7,685 nucleotides of DNA from an uncultured Verrucomicrobiota bacterium (GTDB lineage Bacteria > Verrucomicrobiota > Kiritimatiellia > RFP12 > UBA1067): positions 1 to 7,685 of the forward strand of contig CAMPAF010000137.1 in NCBI GenBank assembly GCA_946631535.1, read 5' to 3'. The translations under genes and the position numbers were made by a program. The notes beneath the pieces were generated by a model. That model was given only the letters and a program-made list of their open reading frames with translations, had not been told where the DNA came from and searched no databases. The stretch's first letter is position 1, and each line of letters opens with the position of its first letter. This document shows, piece by piece, positions 1-5,197 of the stretch.

Positions 1-112
1 CTGCCGGAAACTTGTTGCGGTGCTTCGGCAGGTTCTCCTGAATCTCGCCAGGCGTCCAGCAGCCGAGGACAAAAAGCAGGACTGCAAATAGAGCTGTCAG
101 AATTGTGCGCAT
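1..112 (-). CDS. Putative lipoprotein, N-terminal fragment (gene runs off the window)
   Basis: Only the first 37 codons are visible; the gene continues past base 1. The peptide begins MRTILTALFAVLLFVLGCW: a short basic start, a run of about 14 hydrophobic residues, then VLGC, an acceptable lipobox. This predicts export, lipid attachment at Cys18 and membrane anchoring. The next residues are polar and charged and I do not recognise them. The ATG lies inside the end of murE (16-base overlap, different frame), with AGGGA just upstream as a possible, closely spaced ribosome binding site. In many bacteria murF or mraY follows murE, so a lipoprotein here is unexpected. The overlap suggests it is expressed with the dcw operon. 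The main doubt is that so little is visible; it could be a chance hydrophobic reading frame ahead of the true next gene. Confidence 0.55.
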   Translation of the reverse strand, partial: MRTILTALFAVLLFVLGCWTPGEIQENLPKHRNKFPA

Positions 113-1233
113 GTTTCCCTGTCGTCGAAATGGATGACCTTGTCGCCGATCGTCTGCGTGGTCTCGTGACCCTTGCCGCAGACGACCACCGTATCGCCCG
201 CCTCTGCGAGCGAAAGCGCGTAGTGGATCGCTTTCGCACGGTCAGGCTCCGTGACGAAGTCCGTTCCCGCGGGGATGCCCGCCACGATCTGGCCGATGAT
301 GGACTGCGGCTCCTCGCTGCGCGGGTTGTCGCTCGTCACGACGAGGCGGTCGGCGTGCGCCGCCGCCGCCGCGCCCATGAGCGGACGCTTCGCGCGGTCG
401 CGGTCGCCGCCCGCTCCGAACACGGCCCACACCTTCCCCTTCGTGAACTCCCGCACGGTGGAGAGCACGTTGGCGAGCGCGTCGTCCGTGTGCGCGTAGT
501 CCACGAACACGTCGGCAGCGCTCCGCGTCGCCACGCGCTCAAGCCGCCCCCAGCGAGGCGCAAGGAGAGGTATCTTCGCCACGATGTCCGCGAGCGGCAC
601 GCCGGCGCCCAGCGCGAGCGCCGCCGCCACCAGCACGTTCTGCACGTTGTACCGCCCCACGAGCGGGCACCTCGCCGCAATAAAGTCCTTAAGGTCGTTA
701 ACGTCATTAATGTCCTTAAAGTCATTAAAGTCATTAAGGTCATTAATGCCGCCTGCCACCGAGAGGCCGCACTCAATCGTGCGGAGCGGCAGCCCGCGGC
801 AGATGTCGGCGAGACGCCGGCCGTACTCGCCGTCCACGCAGACGGCCGCTGGCGCGCCGGGCGTCGACTCCGCCAGCCGACGGAAGAAGTCGGCCTTCAC
901 CTGGAAGTACGCCTCCATCGTCTTGTGGTAGTCGAGGTGGTCCTCCGTGAGGTTCGTGAAGCCGCCGCCTGCAAAGACGGTGTCGCCCGTGCGGCGCTGG
1001 TGTATGGCGTGGCTCGAGACTTCCATCACGCACGTCTCGCAGCCCGCCGCCTCCATCTCGACGAAGATTTCCTTGAGCGCAGGCAAAGGCGGCGTTGTGT
1101 AGCCGGTGGAGAAGCGGCGGCGCCCCGTGTACGCCTCGACGGTGGTCACGTATCCGCCGCCGCCCAGGAACTCGTCGAGGATCCACGTCGTCGTCGTCTT
1201 GCCGTTCGTGCCGGTGATGCCGTATATCCTCAT
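97..1233 (-). CDS. murE: UDP-N-acetylmuramyl-tripeptide ligase (MurE type) lacking the N-terminal domain
   Basis: MurE adds the third amino acid of the peptidoglycan stem peptide to UDP-MurNAc-L-Ala-D-Glu in the cytoplasm, using ATP. Visible in the 378 residues: the P-loop GITGTNGKTTT at 5-15, MEVSSHA at 70-76, FTNLTEDHLDYH at 92-103 with the probable carbamylated Lys at 113, GRYNVQN at 193-199, VDYAHTDDAL at 244-253, GGDRDRAKRPLMG at 275-287, DNPR at 302-305 and GKGHETTQ at 353-360. DNPR is the signature for meso-diaminopimelate rather than lysine. Family members usually have 480-500 residues; here the roughly 100-residue domain that binds the UDP moiety is absent. The start is well supported: ATG overlaps the ftsI stop as ATGA, and AGGAGGAGG lies at 1241-1249. 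Residues 162-185 are a tandem repeat (see the 9-bp repeat). Identity is firm; whether it works as a normal MurE is uncertain. Confidence 0.9.
   Translation of the reverse strand: MRIYGITGTNGKTTTTWILDEFLGGGGYVTTVEAYTGRRRFSTGYTTPPLPALKEIFVEMEAAGCETCVMEVSSHAIHQRRTGDTVFAGGGFTNLTEDHLDYHKTMEAYFQVKADFFRRLAESTPGAPAAVCVDGEYGRRLADICRGLPLRTIECGLSVAGGINDLNDFNDFKDINDVNDLKDFIAARCPLVGRYNVQNVLVAAALALGAGVPLADIVAKIPLLAPRWGRLERVATRSAADVFVDYAHTDDALANVLSTVREFTKGKVWAVFGAGGDRDRAKRPLMGAAAAAHADRLVVTSDNPRSEEPQSIIGQIVAGIPAGTDFVTEPDRAKAIHYALSLAEAGDTVVVCGKGHETTQTIGDKVIHFDDRETCAQF
679..750 (-). repeat. Eight tandem 9-bp units inside murE
   Basis: On the plus strand the units read AATAAAGTC, CTTAAGGTC, GTTAACGTC, ATTAATGTC, CTTAAAGTC, ATTAAAGTC, ATTAAGGTC and ATTAATGCC, with consensus NTTAANGTC. 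The AT-rich block contrasts sharply with the GC-rich gene around it. On the coding strand each unit gives three residues of the form Asp-hydrophobic-Asn/Lys (DLN, DFN, DFK, DIN, DVN, DLK), so frame is kept for any copy number. It lies between the CGL and GRYNVQN segments of the central domain and appears to replace sequence that family members have there. Variation is concentrated at two positions of the unit, which suggests an old or diverging array. Confidence 0.93.
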
Positions 1234-3104
1234 GGCACCCCCTCCTCCTGAAGGTCCTCGTACAGCTCCGGGTCGATCTCCTCGGGGATGTCCGGCTCCA
1301 CGGCCATGTACCTGAGCACCTTGCTCGCGATGCGGCTGAACGTTGGCGCGGCGCAGATGCCGCCCTGGTGGTTGAAGATCGGCACTCCCAGCTCCTCCGA
1401 GCCGCTGCGCGAGCGGCAGTACGCCGGCTTCTGGTACGTCACGAGGATGACGATCTCCGGGCGCGACGCGGGCACGATGCCGATGAACGACGCGTTGTAC
1501 GCGGTCTTCGAGTATCCACGCCCCTCCTTCATCTGCGCCGTGCCGGTCTTGCCCGCCACGGAATATCCCTGCACGGCCGCGCGCCGCGCGGTGCCGCCCT
1601 TCTTCGCCACGCCGAGCATCATCTCGCGCACCTTGCGCGCGGTCGCCGCCTTGATCGGATGGCCAAGCACCTCCTTCTCGGGATGCTCGCTTAGCACGGA
1701 GCCGTCCGGCGCCACGACCTTCTTCACGATGAACGGACGCAGCAGCTCGCCGTCGTTGCCGATCGCCGCGTACGCGCTCGCCAGCTGTATCGCCGTCACA
1801 GCCACGCCCTGCCCGATCGGCGCGCGCGACCACTTCACCTTGTCCCACGACTTCCAGTTCGGCAGCAGCCCCGTCTCTTCGCCCGGCAGCTCGATGCCAG
1901 TCCGCCGACCCAGGCCGAACTCCGTCATGTACGTCCACAGGCGCTTCGGCCCCAGATCCACGCCCAGCTTGCCGAAGACGATGTTGGAAGAGTGGACGAG
2001 AGCTTCGCGCACGCTCATCCTCTCTTCCCACTTGTGTCCTAAGTCGCCTGGCAGCCTGTAGTAGTTGGGGTCGTTCTGCGCGGTGTTCATCATCGTGTCC
2101 GGACCGGCAACGCCTTCGTTCAGCACCGCGCACGCGGTGATGGTCTTCATCACGCTGCCCGGCTCGTAGTTCTCCGAGATGGCGCCGTTGAACCGCTCGG
2201 CGGCGGACGACTTGTTGTACTCGCTCGGATCGTAGTCTGGCAGACACGCCATCGCCAGCACCGCGCCCGTCTTGACGGAGAGCACGATCGACCATGCGCG
2301 CTCGGCCTTGTTCGACGCCACGCCCGCCCGCAGCGCCTGCTCCACCTCGTACTGGATGTTCGGGTCCACGGTGAGGTACACGTCGTTGCCTGGCCTCGCG
2401 TCCACGTCGATCTCGCGGCGCACGCGTGCCTCGCCGCCGGTCGCGATGCGCGTTCCGCGAACCGTGCCCGGCATCCCCTTCAGCAGCCTCTCGTAGACCT
2501 GCTCGATGCCGGCGCTGCCCACGCCGCTGGCGGAGTCCCTGTTCACGAACCCAAGCACGTGCGAGAGCCGCCTGCCCTGAGGATAGACGCGCACCTGCTT
2601 CTCGTCGATAGCCAGCTCGTTGAACCTGCGCTTGGGGTCGGACAGCACGGCATGGATCCCGTCGTCGTCGGACGTCGCCAGGTAGACATACTTCGCGAGG
2701 TTGGTGGAGGTGCTCGAGATGCGCTTCGCGTATGCGTCCATCACCTGCACGAGAGGGATCTGCAGCACGTCGGAGAGCGTCTGCATCTTCTCGCGGCGCA
2801 GCTTCGGGCTTATCGGCTTCTTCGGGTTGGTCGGATCTCTCGTGGCGGCCTGCGCGTCGAGGTGGTAGTCCCACACGGTCTTCGTCTGGGCCAGCACGCT
2901 CGTGTCCTTCGTGCCGTAGATCGAGCAGTATATCGTCCCCCTTGCGCCTAGCGTGTTCTTGGTGAAGCCGTAGTTAGGCTGCTTGGAGTGCGCCATCACC
3001 AGGTTGAGGTGGAGGAGGACGAGCCTCACGCCGATGCCGATCGCGCCGGCTATGAGCAGCGCCACAGGGGCGTAGAAACGTATCTTTTCATTCGCGCCGG
3101 TCAT
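1230..3104 (-). CDS. ftsI: Septal peptidoglycan transpeptidase, class B penicillin-binding protein (FtsI/PBP3 type)
   Basis: This is a membrane-anchored DD-transpeptidase that cross-links septal peptidoglycan with FtsW and FtsL. The 624-residue protein has a short cytoplasmic N-terminus, one membrane segment at about 14-37, a dimerisation/pedestal region to about 230, and a transpeptidase domain. The three active-site motifs are all present: SVMK at 317-320 (nucleophile Ser317, in the context PGSVMK), SSN at 372-374 and KTG at 519-521 (GKTGTAQ). No PASTA domain follows; the tail is acidic. The usual RG-x-I-x-DR-x-G box near the membrane is altered to RGTIYCSIYG. I chose ATG 3104 because it places the membrane segment close to the N-terminus and leaves 22 bases after ftsL; a longer frame upstream is Arg-rich and overlaps ftsL. 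No clear ribosome binding site precedes 3104, so the start is less certain than the identity. Confidence 0.93.
   Translation of the reverse strand: MTGANEKIRFYAPVALLIAGAIGIGVRLVLLHLNLVMAHSKQPNYGFTKNTLGARGTIYCSIYGTKDTSVLAQTKTVWDYHLDAQAATRDPTNPKKPISPKLRREKMQTLSDVLQIPLVQVMDAYAKRISSTSTNLAKYVYLATSDDDGIHAVLSDPKRRFNELAIDEKQVRVYPQGRRLSHVLGFVNRDSASGVGSAGIEQVYERLLKGMPGTVRGTRIATGGEARVRREIDVDARPGNDVYLTVDPNIQYEVEQALRAGVASNKAERAWSIVLSVKTGAVLAMACLPDYDPSEYNKSSAAERFNGAISENYEPGSVMKTITACAVLNEGVAGPDTMMNTAQNDPNYYRLPGDLGHKWEERMSVREALVHSSNIVFGKLGVDLGPKRLWTYMTEFGLGRRTGIELPGEETGLLPNWKSWDKVKWSRAPIGQGVAVTAIQLASAYAAIGNDGELLRPFIVKKVVAPDGSVLSEHPEKEVLGHPIKAATARKVREMMLGVAKKGGTARRAAVQGYSVAGKTGTAQMKEGRGYSKTAYNASFIGIVPASRPEIVILVTYQKPAYCRSRSGSEELGVPIFNHQGGICAAPTFSRIASKVLRYMAVEPDIPEEIDPELYEDLQEEGVP
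1241..1249 (-). promoter_or_regulatory. Shine-Dalgarno sequence that fixes the murE start
   Basis: The minus strand reads AGGAGGAGG inside the last codons of ftsI, 7 bases before ATG 1233. With the ATGA stop/start overlap it makes 1233 the clear start of murE, so the missing N-terminal domain is not simply a mis-chosen start codon. Confidence 0.85.
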
Positions 3105-3126
3105 GTGGTTTGCCGCATGTGGCGCG

Positions 3127-3546
3127 TCAACGGCGGGTCTGCCGCTTGCCGCGAGGAGCCGCCAACGCCATGTTGCCCGTACGCGCCCTGGCCTGAGCGC
3201 GCGCAACGGCAATCTGGCCAGGGGCCGGCTTGCCGTTTGCCATCATCCTTATGACCTGGTCAGGCTGCGGGCTCTGCATCGCCAGCCCGAAGCGCGTGAT
3301 CTTCTCGTCAAGGCGCTCGCGCGTCTTCATCGCGTTCCACTTGGCGTCCTCGCGCCCGTATTCGGCGTCGAGCAGCTTGACCTGGTTCTCCGCCTTGCCG
3401 ATCTCCCGCATGATCGACGTGCACTGCGCGTCGAGCATCCAGTAGATCATCAGCCATATGAAGCTTGTCACGATGAGCGCGACGATGCCGGTCGCGCCGA
3501 ACTTGAAGCGCGAGAACCTCTTTACGTGCCTTCTGTTCTTCCTCAT
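3127..3546 (-). CDS. ftsL: FtsL-like small bitopic division protein
   Basis: The 139-residue protein has a strongly basic N-terminus (MRKNRRHVKRFSRFK), a single membrane segment at about 17-38, then a probable coiled coil at about 40-85 rich in Glu, Lys, Leu and Ala, and a Pro/Ala/Arg-rich tail. FtsL is poorly conserved in sequence, so the call rests on this topology and on its place between rsmH and ftsI, where ftsL sits in most dcw clusters. FtsL pairs with FtsB and activates the FtsWI synthase at the septum. The ATG shares its A with the rsmH stop (TGATG), and AAGGA lies 8 bases upstream, so translation is probably coupled. Another small division protein such as a FtsB/DivIC homologue is the main alternative. 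Confidence 0.8.
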   Translation of the reverse strand: MRKNRRHVKRFSRFKFGATGIVALIVTSFIWLMIYWMLDAQCTSIMREIGKAENQVKLLDAEYGREDAKWNAMKTRERLDEKITRFGLAMQSPQPDQVIRMMANGKPAPGQIAVARAQARARTGNMALAAPRGKRQTRR

Positions 3547-4472
3547 CACCGTGTCCTTTCTGCCGCCCGGAGCTTCGCGCTGCGCGAGCGTGGATTGCAT
3601 GATTTCTCTTCCTCCGCCGCCGTGACGGCGCGTCGTGTTACAAGATTCACCTTCGGGAGGTCGCCCTCCCACCGTTCGCCCCCCGACTGGAGGGACACCA
3701 TCCGGCCAGCGTGCGCGGCAAAGAACCGCTTCACAATCCGGTCCGTGATGCTCTCGAAAGTTATCACCGCGAACCTGCCGCCCGGCTTCAGCAGTCCGAG
3801 CCCACCCTCCAGCGCGCGCTCGAGCTCGCCCAGCTCGTCGTTCACCGCCATGCGCAGCGCCTGGAACGTCCGAGTCGCGGGATGGTGCGGTCCGGTGCGC
3901 CCCACCGTGCTCTCCACGAGCGCCGCCAGCTGCGCTGTCGTCGATATGCGCCCAGACGCGCGCGCGCGCACTATCGCCTTTGCGATCCTGCGCGCGGCCG
4001 GCTCCTCGCCGAGCGTGCGCAGCAGCGTCGCCAGCTCTTCCTCTCCGCGCGTCGCCACGATGTCGGCCGCCGTCTCGCCGCGCGACCTGTCCATGCGCAT
4101 GTCGAGCGGACCGTCCGCCCGGAAGCTGAACCCGCGCTCCGCCTCGTCGAGCTGCGGACTCGACACGCCGAGGTCGAGGAGCACGCCGTCCACGGAATCG
4201 ATCCCCTCGTCGCGGACGATCTTCGCGATGTTCCCGTGGCAGCCGTGCACCAGCGTGATGCTCACGCCCGGCACGCCTCCAAGACATTCGGAGCTTTCCG
4301 ACAGCGCCTGCTCGTCGCGGTCGATGCCGACGAGCCTCGCGCCCGTGCCCGCGCGCAGCAGGATCTCCCGCGCGTGGCCGCCTCTGCCGAGCGTGCCGTC
4401 AACGTACGTGCCGCCCGCCTTTATCGCGAGCGCGTCGATCGTTTCCCGAAGAAGTACCGGCACGTGCGTCAT
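3546..4472 (-). CDS. rsmH: 16S rRNA (cytosine1402-N4)-methyltransferase RsmH (MraW)
   Basis: RsmH uses S-adenosylmethionine to methylate N4 of C1402 in the 16S rRNA decoding site. The 308 residues match the usual family length of about 310. Motifs in order: HVPVLLRE at 3-10, VDGTLGRGGH at 24-33 (SAM binding), DLGVSSPQLD at 100-109, GFSFRADGPLDMRMD at 114-128, HPATRTFQALRMAVNDEL at 197-214, and the C-terminal NPRSRSAKLRAAER. The usual SFHSLEDR segment reads TFESITDR at 238-245, losing the histidine. Its ATG overlaps the mraZ stop as ATGA, and a full AAGGAGG ribosome binding site lies at 4483-4489, 10 bases upstream. It is the second gene of the dcw operon, its typical place. Confidence 0.96.
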   Translation of the reverse strand: MTHVPVLLRETIDALAIKAGGTYVDGTLGRGGHAREILLRAGTGARLVGIDRDEQALSESSECLGGVPGVSITLVHGCHGNIAKIVRDEGIDSVDGVLLDLGVSSPQLDEAERGFSFRADGPLDMRMDRSRGETAADIVATRGEEELATLLRTLGEEPAARRIAKAIVRARASGRISTTAQLAALVESTVGRTGPHHPATRTFQALRMAVNDELGELERALEGGLGLLKPGGRFAVITFESITDRIVKRFFAAHAGRMVSLQSGGERWEGDLPKVNLVTRRAVTAAEEEKSCNPRSRSAKLRAAERTR

Positions 4473-4936
4473 TGCTTCTTCGCCTCCTTCCGCCGTGCGA
4501 GCGCGGCACGGAATGCGGCAACGTCGAGCTTCTTCGTCTTCGGCTTCTTCTCGCCGGCCCAGATCTGCGCCTTGCGGTACGCGCCGATGAGCGTCACGTC
4601 GCCGCGGATTCCCGCGAACGACAGGAGGTCGTCGCCGATGCGGATGCGGCCGGCGCTGTCCACCTTGAGCATCTGCGCGCTCTGCGCAAGCGCCGTCGCT
4701 ATTGGATCGTTCTCGAGGATGTCTGTGCGGGAAAGATCGGCGAGGAGATTCTGCATCTCGCGAACGGGAACGAGGTCGAGACAGTCCTCGGATTCGTTTG
4801 GAAAAACGTATACGTACTCGTGCGCGTTCTTTTCCCCCACTTCCATCCCCATCGCGTCACGCCACTCGCTCGGAATCGTCAGGCGCTTCTTGGGGTCGAG
4901 GGTGTGGTAGAAAGTGTCGACGAGCCCGCCGACCAT
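4469..4936 (-). CDS. mraZ: Transcriptional regulator MraZ, first gene of the dcw operon
   Basis: MraZ is a DNA-binding protein of the SpoVT/AbrB fold that forms a ring and binds short direct repeats upstream of its own operon. With the start at 4936 it has 155 residues, close to the usual 143-152. The two half-domains show as LDPKKRLTIP at 13-22 and VDSAGRIRIGDDL at 92-104, followed by VTLIGAYRKAQIWAGE, which matches the usual LVG...EIW segment. The C-terminus is Lys/Arg-rich. I prefer ATG 4936 because it gives the usual N-terminus (MVGGLVDTF, like MFRG in other members) and has AAGGA with good spacing. In-frame ATGs at 4969 and 4999 would add a charged leader without family support. The stop overlaps the rsmH start. 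Confidence 0.93.
   Translation of the reverse strand: MVGGLVDTFYHTLDPKKRLTIPSEWRDAMGMEVGEKNAHEYVYVFPNESEDCLDLVPVREMQNLLADLSRTDILENDPIATALAQSAQMLKVDSAGRIRIGDDLLSFAGIRGDVTLIGAYRKAQIWAGEKKPKTKKLDVAAFRAALARRKEAKKQ
4483..4489 (-). promoter_or_regulatory. Shine-Dalgarno sequence of rsmH
   Basis: The minus strand reads AAGGAGG, a full anti-16S match, 10 bases before the rsmH ATG and inside the 3' end of mraZ. It shows that this genome uses canonical ribosome binding sites for internal operon genes, in contrast to the hemC fusion. Confidence 0.85.
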
Positions 4937-4996
4937 TTCTTTCCTTTCTTTTCTATCCTCAACAGCCATTTCGATTCCAGTTTTTCGGGCCGCAGA

Positions 4997-5042
4997 CACA
5001 CTGCTGCCACACTTCGCGACACATTATGCCACATCGCCCCAC
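4997..5042 (-). promoter_or_regulatory. Probable MraZ operator: GTG direct repeats with 10-bp period
   Basis: Reading the minus strand from 5042, successive units are GTGGGGCGAT, GTGGCATAAT, GTGTCGCGAA, GTGTGGCAGC and, after one extra base, GTGTGTC. GTG therefore begins at 5042, 5032, 5022, 5012 and 5001. Known MraZ operators are runs of short G-rich repeats (TGGGN in E. coli, GTGG-containing in Mycoplasma) with about 10-bp spacing, directly upstream of mraZ. Here they cover the spacer, the -10 and the start of the transcript, as expected for autorepression. The assignment is inferred from position, spacing and similarity to known sites. Confidence 0.7.
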
Positions 5043-5052
5043 CGACCGTCAA
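5023..5052 (-). promoter_or_regulatory. Sigma70-type promoter of the dcw operon
   Basis: On the minus strand TTGACG (5052-5047) and CATAAT (5028-5023) are separated by 18 bp. TGG before CATAAT makes it an extended -10. An A/T-rich tract at about 5060-5083, upstream of the -35, could act as an UP element. Transcription would start near 5016, leaving a leader of about 80 bases before mraZ ATG 4936. Confidence 0.8.
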
Positions 5053-5130
5053 TCCCCCTTTTTGAAAAAAATTCATTTTTTCTCGGCGCCGATTTTCGCA
5101 GATTCGCGCAATGCCAATCAGTGCAAAGGC

Positions 5131-5165
5131 AAAAAGAAACCCCCTGCAAGGATCTTGCAAGGGGT
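5131..5165 (-). terminator. Rho-independent terminator of the hemC-cobA-hemD gene
   Basis: The arms 5139-5150 and 5154-5165 form a 12-bp stem with one mismatch and a 3-base loop. On the minus strand the stem is followed at once by TTCTTTTT (5138-5131), the U-tract of an intrinsic terminator. It lies 33 bases after the stop codon at 5198 and upstream of the mraZ promoter, so it separates the two transcription units. Confidence 0.9.
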
Positions 5166-5197
5166 CTGAACTCAAGTTGGCGCTGTTTCTTGCGCGG

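Noticed and set aside
679..750. CRISPR array
   Set aside because: The units are 9 bp with no spacers and are translated in frame within murE; this is a simple tandem repeat.
103..1251. Long plus-strand open frame opposite murE
   Set aside because: Arg/His/Val-rich composition, complementary to a motif-complete murE; a product of high GC content.
1234..2874. Open frame continuing upstream of murE that could hold its missing N-terminal domain
   Set aside because: The translation is Arg/Gly-rich, shows no Mur N-terminal features, and overlaps the clearly real ftsI in another frame; a strong ribosome binding site and ATGA overlap fix the start at 1233.
3105..3212. Longer N-terminus for FtsI
   Set aside because: It overlaps the ftsL-like gene by about 86 bases, is Arg/Ala-rich shadow sequence, and would move the membrane segment unusually far in.
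3103..4590. Long plus-strand open frame opposite ftsL, rsmH and mraZ
   Set aside because: It is antisense to well-supported genes, is rich in Ser/Arg/Pro as expected from GC-rich shadow frames, and has no recognisable motif.
4937..4999. Longer N-terminus for MraZ
   Set aside because: The added residues are charged and unlike MraZ, the upstream ATGs lack good ribosome binding sites, and ATG 4936 has AAGGA at good spacing.
4879..5175. Small minus-strand open frame across the mraZ promoter
   Set aside because: It spans the promoter, the operator and part of the terminator, and has no recognisable sequence.
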